Origin: PMG-095 sp037200885
GTDB taxonomy: Bacteria > Myxococcota_A > Polyangia > Polyangiales > Polyangiaceae
Assembly: GCA_037200885.1 (NCBI GenBank)
Contig: JBBCIN010000003.1
Location: 1-64,000, forward strand
Reading direction: 5' to 3'
DNA length: 64,000 nt
Shown here: in pieces, positions 44,754 through 53,210 of the stretch
Position numbering within the stretch: position 1 is the stretch's first letter
Layout: every line of letters begins with the position of its first letter
Translations under genes and position numbers: made by a program
Notes under the pieces: model-generated
What the model saw: only the letters and a program-made list of their open reading frames with translations
Told to the model about the DNA's origin: nothing
The model's database searches: none

Positions 44754-46472
44754 TTGTCTCTACTGGAAGTTGCCAATCTGAGTTTTGGGTATAGCAGCGA
44801 GCGCCTGTTCCAAGGGGTGAGCTTTCGGCTGGAGCTCGGCGAGCGCGCCGGGTTGGTTGCCCCGAACGGTGCCGGAAAGAGCACGCTGCTGCGCGTGATC
44901 GCGGGTGAGCTCGATGCCGACGAGGGCACGGTTACGCTCAAGAAGGGGGCCGCGCTGGGCTACTACCGACAGGGGCACGAGACCCGAGTCGAAGGTAGCG
45001 TAATGGACAACTTGCTCGCGGGCTTCGGCGACTTGCTCCAGATCCGCCACGAGCTCACGGCCGCACAAGAAGCCGCCGCAAGCGGCGACGACGCCGCGCT
45101 CGATCGCCTGTCGACCGCGATGGATCGCTACCAGCACGCGGGCGCCGATCAGCTCGAGCGTCGCGTGGAGATGATCGCGATGCGCCTCGGCTTCACGCCG
45201 AGTGATCTGGAGCGCGATGTACGCACGCTGTCGGGTGGGGAACGCGGCCGACTCTCGCTCGGCGTGGTGCTCGCGGGCGAACCGGAGATGCTATTTCTGG
45301 ACGAGCCGACGAATCATCTCGACCTGGAGACCATCGAGTGGCTGGCCAATTACCTCGTCGGTTGGCGCGGCGCCGTGCTGGTCGTGTCCCACGATCGCGC
45401 GTTCTTGGATGCGGTCTGTCCGATCACGATGGAGCTCGGGCGCAGCACCTTTCGCAGCTATCCCCTGCCCTACACCCAATACCACGAAGAGCGCGCCGAG
45501 GATCTCGAGCGCGAGCGGCGCTTGGCCGAAGAGCAGGCCACTTTCATCAGCAAGACGGAAGACTTCATCCGCAAAAATATCGCGGGCTCCAACACCAAAC
45601 AGGCGCAATCCAGGCGGCGCATGCTGGACAAGCTCGACCGCATCGAGCGGCCGGAGGACGTCTGGGCGCGTGCCGAGCGGATGCGCTTTCGCTTCGCCGA
45701 AACGCCACGCAGCGGTGACATCGTGCTCGATGTCAAAGGCGCGGCTGGTGTGCGCGGCGAGGTCGAGCTGTTCCACGGCTTCGATCTGTTGCTGAGGCGA
45801 GGTGATCGCTTGGGCATCGTCGGACCAAACGGCTGCGGCAAATCCACGTTGCTCAAGTTGCTCGCGGGCAACGGCGAATCGAGCGACCGCGGGGACGTCA
45901 AGCGCGGCACCAATCTGTACGAGGGCTATTTCGATCAGCACCTCGGTTCACTCGACCCGAAGAAGACCGGGGTCGAAGAAGTACGCAGCGTGCGCGGCGA
46001 CCTCAACGCCGATGGCGCTCGCGAATATCTGGCGCGCTTTCGCTTCTACGGCGATGACCCGCTGCGCCGCGTGTCGAGCCTGTCCGGTGGCGAGAGCACG
46101 CGCCTCGCGCTCGCCAAGCTGCTCTTGGAACCACGTAACCTTTTGTTCCTGGACGAACCGACCAACCACCTGGACATCCCGGCCGCCGAAATTCTGGAAG
46201 AGGCGCTGGTCGGCTTCGAAGGCACCGTCGTGCTGATCTCGCACGATCGCCGGTTCTTGGAGACTGTCACCACGCGAACGGCCAGCTTCGGGCCGGGCGG
46301 GATCGACCTGTACGACGGCGGCTTCAAGGACTACGCCGAGGCCAAGCAGCGAAAGCTCGCCGCTGAGCAGGCTCTCGCCGCAGCCGCAGCCGCAACCGCA
46401 ACCGTAGCCGCAGCGAATGCACGCGGCGGGGGGCGGAACCACCCCAAACGAGACAAGGTGCCCGGCCGATGA
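44754..46472 (+). CDS. ABC-F family ATPase
   Basis: This 572-residue protein has two ABC domains and no membrane segment. The first has Walker A in VAPNGAGKST (residues 36-44), signature LSGGERGRLSLG, and Walker B LFLDEPTNHLDLETIEW. The second repeats this with IVGPNGCGKST, LSGGESTRLALA and LFLDEPTNHLDIPAAEI. The linker contains the KTEDFIRKNIAGSNTKQAQS segment typical of ABC-F proteins, which act on the ribosome or tRNA in translation. The C-terminal Ala-rich tail ends in basic residues. Start TTG 44754 is forced because an in-frame TAG lies at 44739-44741 and no ATG or GTG occurs before the conserved N-terminus. Confidence 0.93.
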   Translation: MSLLEVANLSFGYSSERLFQGVSFRLELGERAGLVAPNGAGKSTLLRVIAGELDADEGTVTLKKGAALGYYRQGHETRVEGSVMDNLLAGFGDLLQIRHELTAAQEAAASGDDAALDRLSTAMDRYQHAGADQLERRVEMIAMRLGFTPSDLERDVRTLSGGERGRLSLGVVLAGEPEMLFLDEPTNHLDLETIEWLANYLVGWRGAVLVVSHDRAFLDAVCPITMELGRSTFRSYPLPYTQYHEERAEDLERERRLAEEQATFISKTEDFIRKNIAGSNTKQAQSRRRMLDKLDRIERPEDVWARAERMRFRFAETPRSGDIVLDVKGAAGVRGEVELFHGFDLLLRRGDRLGIVGPNGCGKSTLLKLLAGNGESSDRGDVKRGTNLYEGYFDQHLGSLDPKKTGVEEVRSVRGDLNADGAREYLARFRFYGDDPLRRVSSLSGGESTRLALAKLLLEPRNLLFLDEPTNHLDIPAAEILEEALVGFEGTVVLISHDRRFLETVTTRTASFGPGGIDLYDGGFKDYAEAKQRKLAAEQALAAAAAATATVAAANARGGGRNHPKRDKVPGR

Positions 46473-47257
46473 TAACTTTGCCCAGAATGAGTCGCTCAAT
46501 CACTCATGCCCTGGGCATGTTGCTCGCGCTTGGCGTGGCGCTCGGTGCATGCCGCAAACAAGCCACGCCGACGCCGAGTGACGAGACCGGCGCCGTGCCG
46601 CAACCGACTGAACTGCCGCCGCTCGAGCTCAAGGAAGACAGCCCGAACCTGCTTTTGACCTGGATCGACGACAAGGGAGACTTCCATGTCGTGCAGAAAC
46701 CAGCCGATGTACCGAAAGAAGGCCGCGCTCAGGTGCGCGTCGTGCTCACCACGCGCGAAGAAGGCACCGGCAAGCTGGTCTATGTCTCGAATTTGAACGA
46801 AGTGACGCCCACTGGTGCATATCGCGTGAAAACGATGACGCGCGCGGCGTGGGACGAGCTCGGCGCGAGCAAGCGTAAGGCGCGGCTCGAAGCGCTCGCG
46901 CCCAGCGCCGTGCCGGCCGCATCGGAATCCGCAGCCCCCGGCGCCCCGCTTGACGCTCCCAACGCGCCGAAGAAGACGCTTGCCAGTGGGATCTCGGCCA
47001 CGATCTACGGCGCCTCGTGGTGCAAGCCCTGCCACGACACCGCGAAGTACCTGAAGCAACGCGGTGTCACCGTGGTGGACAAAGACATCGACGAGAACCC
47101 GGTGGCGGCGGCCGAAATGCGTCAAAAGCTGCAGCGCGCGGGCCGCTCGGGCTCGAGTATCCCGGTAATCGATCTGATGGGGCAGATCTTGATTGGCTTC
47201 AGTCCGATGGCGTTGGATCAGGCGATCGAAGCCGCCCGCTCCGCAAAGCCGATGTGA
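46469..47257 (+). CDS. lipoprotein with a C-terminal glutaredoxin domain
   Basis: This 262-residue lipoprotein has a signal ending LGVALGAC (Cys28), a Pro-rich spacer, a middle domain beginning LLLTWIDDKGDFHVVQKPAD (beta-rich, DUF4124-like in pattern), and a Pro/Ala linker. The C-terminal glutaredoxin domain at about residues 170-260 has the active site YGASWCKPCHDTAKYLKQ and the IPVIDLMGQILIGF segment. It would reduce or exchange disulfides in the envelope. It shares ATGA with the ABC-F stop, so both come from one transcript. Confidence 0.85.
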   Translation: MITLPRMSRSITHALGMLLALGVALGACRKQATPTPSDETGAVPQPTELPPLELKEDSPNLLLTWIDDKGDFHVVQKPADVPKEGRAQVRVVLTTREEGTGKLVYVSNLNEVTPTGAYRVKTMTRAAWDELGASKRKARLEALAPSAVPAASESAAPGAPLDAPNAPKKTLASGISATIYGASWCKPCHDTAKYLKQRGVTVVDKDIDENPVAAAEMRQKLQRAGRSGSSIPVIDLMGQILIGFSPMALDQAIEAARSAKPM

Positions 47258-47359
47258 CATTCAAGCCTCAGGGGCATATCGCCGCGGGCCGTCGACTTGA
47301 CGAGCCGCGGCCGAGCACTAAGCCATCGGCTCGGATGGTGGGGCGTCAAGAGGTCGCCA

Positions 47360-48274
47360 ATGAAGCTCCCCAAGGGTTACTCCATCCGCGTCGCCTCCAA
47401 GTTGACCGGGGTGTCCTCGGATACGCTTCGAATGTGGGAGCGGCGTTATGGGTTTCCCAAGCCGGAGCGCAACGAGTCGCAGGTGCGCGTGTATACGGAT
47501 GCAGACATCGAGCGCCTGGTGCTCGTCTCTCGTGCGCTCAAGGCTGGCTACCGTTCAGGAGAGGTGATTCACCGCGGCTCGGACGAGCTGCGCGGCTTGC
47601 TCGACGCTTCCGGGCGCGCCGAGGTCGACGAAGGTCGGCGCACACCGACCGTCGAGTCGATCTTGAACCTGTTAGCGCAGGATGACCTCGAGGCTCTGCG
47701 GGGCGAGCTACGGCGAAGCGTCGCGCTGGTCGGGCCCAAGCAATTCTTGACGGACGTAGCAGCGCCTCTGGTCGAACAGATCGGCATTGCGTGGGCTGCA
47801 GGGCGGATCGCGGTGCGCCACGAGCACTTGGTCTCGGAAGTGCTCTCGAGCAAACTGCGCCGACTGCTCTCCGCGTACGACGATCAATCCTCCGGTCCGG
47901 TCGTGTTGCTCGCAACACTTTCGGACGAGCAGCACGGGCTCGGGCTGGACATGGTTGCCTTGTACCTGGCCTTGGAAGGTGCAAGGCCGCAGCTCCTGGG
48001 CGTGAACACGCCACCCGAGCAAATCGCGGAGGCCGCCGTGGCGTTGTCGGCAAACGTGGTGGGCGTCTCCGTATCCGAGGCCTCGGATCTCGCGTTGACC
48101 GAGGTGCATTTGCGGCGCGTTTTGAGCTCGCTGCCGAGCCGGATCGAGGTCTGGGTGGGCGGAAAGAATGCCCGCAAACTGCGCTCGCGCAACCCTCGCA
48201 TTCGGCAAGTCGTCACGTGGCAAGATTTGGACGAGGCCGTGGCGCGCGTGCGCGATGCGGTGGCCCGACGCTAA
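47360..48274 (+). CDS. MerR-type regulator with B12-binding domain (CarH-like)
   Basis: This 304-residue transcription factor combines an N-terminal MerR helix-turn-helix (YSIRVASKLTGVSSDTLRMWERRYGFPKPER), a middle four-helix cap, and a B12-binding Rossmann domain. The cobalamin motif EQHGLG supplies the lower axial His192 in E/DxHxxG. The cap motif W-x9-EH (Trp145, Glu155, His156) is the one used by AdoCbl-based photoreceptors such as CarH. ATG 47360 has AAGAGG 7 bases upstream; the longer open frame is rejected. It probably represses DNA in the dark with adenosylcobalamin and releases it in light. No carotenoid gene lies next to it. Confidence 0.9.
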   Translation: MKLPKGYSIRVASKLTGVSSDTLRMWERRYGFPKPERNESQVRVYTDADIERLVLVSRALKAGYRSGEVIHRGSDELRGLLDASGRAEVDEGRRTPTVESILNLLAQDDLEALRGELRRSVALVGPKQFLTDVAAPLVEQIGIAWAAGRIAVRHEHLVSEVLSSKLRRLLSAYDDQSSGPVVLLATLSDEQHGLGLDMVALYLALEGARPQLLGVNTPPEQIAEAAVALSANVVGVSVSEASDLALTEVHLRRVLSSLPSRIEVWVGGKNARKLRSRNPRIRQVVTWQDLDEAVARVRDAVARR

Positions 48275-48366
48275 AGCCACCTCGAAGATGACGGTCTTGT
48301 CGTCGGAGAACGAAGGGATCGCGCTCTTCCACGCTGAAGCGGCTTAAGGTATAAACGAGCTGGGAC

Positions 48367-50535
48367 ATGCGGACGACGAAGCACAACGCTGTGGTACGAA
48401 TTCCGAACTCGACCGCCGCTCGCGATCGCGATTGTTCGAGCTCGCTCCGAATCTCGCGGGCGACCCAAGTACTCGGTTGCCTCGTATTCATCTCAGCAAG
48501 CTTGAGCGTGGATTGCCGTAGACTCATCGCCGAGCCGGCGAAAGCGCGCACCACCACCACGGCGCGACCGAAGTCGTTCGAGGTGGAAGAAGCAATCTAC
48601 GATCAGGGTCTCAAATCTGGCTGGCAAGACTGGGGCTGGGGCGAGCACGACTTGTCGCAGGGCCCTGCCAAGCTCAACCTGTCGCAATATGGTGGCTGGA
48701 TCCTGCACCACGACCCCATTTCGAAGGGCTTCGGTGGCTTGGTGTTTCGGATGCGCGCGCCCGCGGCCGCGGGAGAATTTCTCAAGGTCCGGCTCGCGGG
48801 TGGCAATGGCGACGAGTCGTTTCCAGAGATCGCGGTCGGAGCGGAGCACAATCGATCGCTGCCTGAGGGCTGGGTCGAGAGCTACGTGCCCTGGGCCGAG
48901 CTGAACCCAGCCGGCGCGGCGTTCGACCGCATCACGCTTCGCGCCGCGTCGTCGATCGGCGCCGACCGGGTCTGGTTCGACAAGATCTTCCTGTCCCGCG
49001 TCGACCCCAAAGCCGCACGTGAGGCGCTCGCCAACGCCCCCAACAAAGCCGTCGCTCTGAGCGTGGACTGCCGAGCACCCGGGCATCCCATCAGTCCGTA
49101 CATCTACGGGGTCGCGGGCGAGGTGGGCGGCGTCAGTGCCACCGGGCATCGCTGGGGCGGCAACCGCTCCTCTCGCTACAATTGGCAAACCAACGCCACC
49201 AACGTCGGCAAGGACTGGTTCTTCGAGAACGTCCAAGCTGACGAGTATCAAAAGGTGTTCGCCTATGACCGCGGCGAGCATGCCATCACGGCCCTCACCA
49301 TTCCGATCATCGGCTGGGTCTCGAAGGACACGACGTCCGTCGGGTTTCCCGTCTCGGTCTATGGTCCGCAGAAATCGACGGATCAGTATCGCAAAGACGC
49401 CGGCAACGGCGAACGTGCGGATGGGACGCCGATCAAGCCCAATTCGCCAGTTCAAACCAGCGTCGAAGCCTCGGTCGATTTCATCAAACGTTGGGTATCG
49501 GCGATCGCGCAGCGCGACCAAAAGAGCGGAACACGCAGTGTTCAACAGTACATCTTGGACAACGAACCCAGCCTGTGGAGCGTGAACCATCGCGATGTTC
49601 ACCCCGACCCGCTCAGTTACGACGAACTACTCGATCGAACCATTCGCTATGGCAGTGCGATCCGCGCGGCCGATCCCGGCGGCCTGATCGCGGGCCCCGC
49701 CGAGTGGGGCTGGACCGCCTATTTCTACTCACCGAAGGACACTGCGGCGGGCGTTTCCCTCCGTCCTGACCGACGAGCTCACGGCGACGTTCCAATGCTG
49801 CCCTGGTACTTGAGCAAGGTGCACGAGCACGACCAAGCCACCGGCGTCAAAGCCCTCGATATCTTGGACGTACACTATTATCCGCAAGGTCAGGACGTCT
49901 ATTCGGACAAGAGCGACCCAGTGACCGCCGCGCTCAGATTGCGCTCCACGCGCTCGCTGTGGGATCCAACCTACAAGGACGAGTCGTGGATCAACGATCA
50001 GGTGAGGCTGATTCCGCGACTCAAGGAGTGGGTCGCGCAAAACTACCCGGGCCTGAAGCTCTCGATCGGCGAATACAACTTCGGCGGAGAGAAGCACATC
50101 AGCGGCGGGCTCGCGCTTGCGGAAGCGCTCGGTCGCTTCGGAACGGAAGGACTCGACTACGCGTTTTACTGGCTGAACCCGCCAAAGGACTCGCCGACGT
50201 ATTGGGCGTTCCGCAGCTTCCGAAATTTCGACGGGAAGAACGGGCATTTCCTGGATCAATCCCTGACGAGCAAGATGGACCCCGATGTTTCGCTGTTCGC
50301 GTCGCGTGACGCGACCGGGAAACACCTCGTTCTGATCGCCATCAATCTAAGCCCATCGACCTCCGCCAAAGCCAAGATCGCCCTGGATGGCTGTGGCGAG
50401 ATCAACACACAGCACCGGTTCAGCTACGACGCCAGTGCCGCGGGCATCGTCGACCAGGGCCGAAAAACCGGTGGCGTACTGGACGAAAGCTTGCCACCCT
50501 ACTCCATCAACATTTTCGATCTAGTCCTGAAGTGA
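48367..50535 (+). CDS. glycoside hydrolase family 44
   Basis: This 722-residue secreted enzyme has an N-terminal signal-like segment, a beta-sandwich (about residues 70-220, perhaps a carbohydrate-binding module), and a GH44 catalytic barrel that begins near residue 235 (GHPISPYIYGVAGEVG). The proton donor is Glu400 in ILDNEPSLWS, and the nucleophile is Glu569 in SIGEYNFGG. The C-terminal beta domain ends SINIFDLVLK. GH44 enzymes cleave beta-1,4-glucans and xyloglucan. Another plant-polysaccharide enzyme (GH10) lies further on. ATG 48367 is used, but the exact start is uncertain because the first 30 residues are Arg/Ser-rich. Confidence 0.9.
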   Translation: MRTTKHNAVVRIPNSTAARDRDCSSSLRISRATQVLGCLVFISASLSVDCRRLIAEPAKARTTTTARPKSFEVEEAIYDQGLKSGWQDWGWGEHDLSQGPAKLNLSQYGGWILHHDPISKGFGGLVFRMRAPAAAGEFLKVRLAGGNGDESFPEIAVGAEHNRSLPEGWVESYVPWAELNPAGAAFDRITLRAASSIGADRVWFDKIFLSRVDPKAAREALANAPNKAVALSVDCRAPGHPISPYIYGVAGEVGGVSATGHRWGGNRSSRYNWQTNATNVGKDWFFENVQADEYQKVFAYDRGEHAITALTIPIIGWVSKDTTSVGFPVSVYGPQKSTDQYRKDAGNGERADGTPIKPNSPVQTSVEASVDFIKRWVSAIAQRDQKSGTRSVQQYILDNEPSLWSVNHRDVHPDPLSYDELLDRTIRYGSAIRAADPGGLIAGPAEWGWTAYFYSPKDTAAGVSLRPDRRAHGDVPMLPWYLSKVHEHDQATGVKALDILDVHYYPQGQDVYSDKSDPVTAALRLRSTRSLWDPTYKDESWINDQVRLIPRLKEWVAQNYPGLKLSIGEYNFGGEKHISGGLALAEALGRFGTEGLDYAFYWLNPPKDSPTYWAFRSFRNFDGKNGHFLDQSLTSKMDPDVSLFASRDATGKHLVLIAINLSPSTSAKAKIALDGCGEINTQHRFSYDASAAGIVDQGRKTGGVLDESLPPYSINIFDLVLK

Positions 50536-50638
50536 GATGCTCCGATGTCCTCGAGCGCTGGCTGAACTAGTACAGCCGTCAACTCCGGCGCGATACGTGT
50601 CCCAAGCGACGGCCGGTTCGTGGCAGGCTCGGCCGCGC

Positions 50639-51346
50639 ATGAATCTGACGCAAGTGAGTCGCGCGCTTTGTGCGCGAGTTTCCGGACTCTCGTTTCGACC
50701 ACCGGTGGCCTACGTGTATAACCCGCTCGAATACGCGCGCGCGCCGCACGAGGCGTACCTGAAACGCTACGGTCAGGGACCGAAGCGAGCGCTCCTGCTC
50801 GGCATGAACCCCGGACCGTTCGGCATGGCGCAGACCGGCGTGCCATTCGGTGACGTGAGCATGGTCCGGGATTTCTTGGGCGTGTCGGGGACAGTCGCCA
50901 AGCCTGCGCGTGAACACCCTAAGCGCGCGATCACCGGTTTCGAGTGCACGCGCTCCGAAGTCAGTGGCACCCGGCTTTGGGGCTTTGCGCAGAGTCATTT
51001 CAAAACCGCCGCGCGCTTCTGCCAGGACTTCTTCGTGGTCAACTATTGCCCGCTCGTGTTCATGGACGAGGGCGGCAAGAACTTGACCCCCGACAAGCTG
51101 CCCAAGGCCGAGCAGGAGCCGCTCTTTCTTGCGTGTGATGGGGCACTTCGGGACATCGTGAGCACGCTGAAGCCAGAGTTCGTGATCGGAGTCGGCGCAT
51201 TCGCACTTGCCCGCGCGCAGCGTGCTTTGCCCGATTTTCGCGGCAAACTCGGCACGATCCTGCATCCGAGCCCAGCGAGTCCGAAGGCCAACCGCGGCTG
51301 GGCCGCGATTGCCGAGCAAGAATTGCGCGATCTCGGCGCGCTCTGA
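50639..51346 (+). CDS. SMUG1-type uracil-DNA glycosylase
   Basis: This 235-residue protein removes uracil and related bases from DNA. Motif I is GMNPGPFGMAQTGVPFG (residues 55-71, Asn57 matching the catalytic Asn of human SMUG1), and motif II is HPSPASPKAN (209-218, with His209). The intervening segments EHPKRAITGFEC, SEVSGTRLWGF and KNLTPDKLP closely follow animal SMUG1. ATG 50639 begins MNLTQVSRAL and gives a natural family N-terminus (AYVYNPLEYARAPHEAY); the open frame to 50537 is rejected. Bacterial SMUG1 is known in a limited set of species such as Geobacter. Confidence 0.93.
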   Translation: MNLTQVSRALCARVSGLSFRPPVAYVYNPLEYARAPHEAYLKRYGQGPKRALLLGMNPGPFGMAQTGVPFGDVSMVRDFLGVSGTVAKPAREHPKRAITGFECTRSEVSGTRLWGFAQSHFKTAARFCQDFFVVNYCPLVFMDEGGKNLTPDKLPKAEQEPLFLACDGALRDIVSTLKPEFVIGVGAFALARAQRALPDFRGKLGTILHPSPASPKANRGWAAIAEQELRDLGAL

Positions 51347-51418
51347 AGTTTCGAGCTGACGATCTGCAGTTGGTGGTTTGCGAGTCCGCAGCTTGCGCAC
51401 TAGGCTGCGCCCCGAACA

Positions 51419-52609
51419 ATGCTGTTTTTGCCTAGTTTCACTTGGGACGTCGACCCGGTCTTCTGGCGTATTCCGCGCGGCAGCGTGGCGGGGACGATTG
51501 GCGCGATCGGGCTCTTGATGGTTCTCTATGGCCTCGCCAAAAAGGAGCGTGAGCAGATCATCACCGGCGCGTTCTTCGCGGGCGCGGCGCTGCTGATCTT
51601 TCAGTTCATGGGCCCGATGGTCGAGCTGCGCTACTACAGCATGCTGTTCGTCGTGGTTTTCCTCGGCGGACATGCGCTGCTGAATTGGCAGATCAAGCGT
51701 GGCGGAGGCGGCCCTGAAGTCGCCGGCGACTTCATCGTCTATGGCGTGCTGGGGGTACTCGTGGGTGCGCGCGTCGGGCACGTGCTGTTCTACGATCTTC
51801 AGAAGGCGATCGACGATCCGATCTGGATATTCAAGATCTGGACCGGGGGTCTCGCCAGTCACGGCGCGGTGGCGGGCTTGATCATCGCGATGTACCTGTT
51901 CACGAAGAGCCGTGGCATCCCGTTCCTGGAGGGTTCGGACCGCTTCTCGTTCTCGGCTGCTCTCGGCGCGACCGTGGTGCGCATCGGCAACCTCTTCAAC
52001 TCCGAAATCGTCGGTCGGAAGGTTCCGGATCAGAGCTGGGGCATGCGTTTCCCGCGCAATCTCCCGGATCATGGACTGGTCCCGGTGCCCCTTCGCTATC
52101 CGAGTCAGCTCTACGAAATCACGCTCGGAATCGCGGTATTCGTTGGTCTATTCGTCGCCGACCGCCTGATGGGCAAAGAGAAGCGCCCGCGCGGGGCGAT
52201 GATCGCCTGGTTTTTCGCGCTCTACTTCACAGGTCGGCTGTTCACGGAGTTCTACAAAGAGATCGAGGCACTGCCTTCCGACTCCGCGGTCAGCATGGGC
52301 CAGTACTTGAGCATTCTTCCCGCCTTGCTCGGCTGGTACGGCGTGTACTGGACCATGAAACGCAAGGAACCCTCGGGCTGGGGTGAACCCCTGCCGGCGC
52401 ACGACGACGACGAAGACGACGAGGAAGACGACGAACGCTCTGCGCGTGCCAGCAAAGTCTCCCGCGTCGATGAGGACGAAGATGAGGACGAGGACGAGGA
52501 AGACGACGAGCCGGTGCCGACCAAGAAGTCAGTCGCGGCCGATCCAGACGTCGAGGCCGAATTCGAGGCCGGCAAGCTGAAGAAGGCCCGCGAAGAACCC
52601 AAGCAATAG
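51419..52609 (+). CDS. lgt: prolipoprotein diacylglyceryl transferase with acidic C-terminal tail
   Basis: This 396-residue membrane enzyme transfers diacylglycerol from phosphatidylglycerol to the lipobox cysteine of lipoproteins, which this genome makes in large numbers. Seven helices and the key segments are present: LVGARVGHVLFYD, WTGGLASHGAVAG (catalytic His), TVVRIGNLFNSEIVGR, and YPSQLYEIT. Unusually, residues 327-396 form a hydrophilic tail rich in Asp and Glu (HDDDEDDEEDDE, EDEDEDEDEEDDE) ending in Lys-rich helices, which is not part of normal Lgt. The gene stands alone, with a hairpin terminator after it. Confidence 0.93.
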   Translation: MLFLPSFTWDVDPVFWRIPRGSVAGTIGAIGLLMVLYGLAKKEREQIITGAFFAGAALLIFQFMGPMVELRYYSMLFVVVFLGGHALLNWQIKRGGGGPEVAGDFIVYGVLGVLVGARVGHVLFYDLQKAIDDPIWIFKIWTGGLASHGAVAGLIIAMYLFTKSRGIPFLEGSDRFSFSAALGATVVRIGNLFNSEIVGRKVPDQSWGMRFPRNLPDHGLVPVPLRYPSQLYEITLGIAVFVGLFVADRLMGKEKRPRGAMIAWFFALYFTGRLFTEFYKEIEALPSDSAVSMGQYLSILPALLGWYGVYWTMKRKEPSGWGEPLPAHDDDEDDEEDDERSARASKVSRVDEDEDEDEDEEDDEPVPTKKSVAADPDVEAEFEAGKLKKAREEPKQ

Positions 52610-52622
52610 CCCAAGCAGCGAT

Positions 52623-52649
52623 CGTGCTCCGCGCACTACGCGGAGCACG
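52623..52649. terminator. bidirectional hairpin between convergent lgt and osmC-type genes
   Basis: CGTGCTCCGCG and CGCGGAGCACG pair perfectly (11 bp) around the loop CACTA. It lies 13 bases after the lgt stop and 18 before the convergent OsmC stop. No T-run is present, but the stem is strong. Confidence 0.65.
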
Positions 52650-52667
52650 TCGGACTGCGTCGAGGGA

Positions 52668-53099
52668 TCAGCCCAGCTTGGCTTTGATGGTGATCTCGGG
52701 AACGCCAGCCAATGCACGAGTGATCGGGCAATTCTGCTTCGAGAATGCGACCTTTTCGTCGAACAACGCCTGCGAGGCACCCGGCACGACCGCGTTCGTC
52801 TCGAGCTCGATCTTGGTGATCGCCGGTCCGCCTCCGACCTCACCCAACGTGACGGTGGCGTTGGTCTCGATACTGGTAGGTGGGTGACCGGCAGCCGTGA
52901 GTTGGGCGGCCAAGAACATCGAGAAACAGCCGGCATTCGCAGCGCCGATCAGCTCTTCCGGATTGGTGCCGGTCCGGGCGCCTTCGAAGCGGGAGAGGAA
53001 TGTAAACGGCGCGTCGAAATAGCCGGTGCCGCCCTTCATCGAGCCAGCGCCCTCCTTGAGGGTGCCTGTCCATTTGGCTGAAGCTTTAGAGATGGCCAT
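52668..53099 (-). CDS. OsmC-family peroxiredoxin
   Basis: This 143-residue protein of the OsmC/Ohr family detoxifies organic hydroperoxides. The two redox cysteines are Cys58 in NAGCFSMFL and Cys124 in KQNCPITRAL, at the standard spacing. Other family segments are GTNPEELIGAA and FLSRFEGARTG. It is closer to OsmC than to Ohr by the AGCFSMFLA pattern. The start is ATG 53099. It stands alone between convergent and same-strand neighbours with ample spacing. Confidence 0.92.
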   Translation of the reverse strand: MAISKASAKWTGTLKEGAGSMKGGTGYFDAPFTFLSRFEGARTGTNPEELIGAANAGCFSMFLAAQLTAAGHPPTSIETNATVTLGEVGGGPAITKIELETNAVVPGASQALFDEKVAFSKQNCPITRALAGVPEITIKAKLG

Positions 53100-53210
53100 G
53101 ATTGCTCGCTCCTGTTTGGAAATGATTTGCCGCGGAGCCCCGCGCGCGCGTCGGTAATAAACGACGGGTTGCCCGAGGGTGACTACACGTAGTGCGGTCC
53201 CGGCGATCGG

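Noticed and set aside
52400..52520. microsatellite-like GAC/GAG repeats
   Set aside because: They encode the acidic tail of Lgt in frame and are irregular, so they are coding low complexity and not a separate repeat element.
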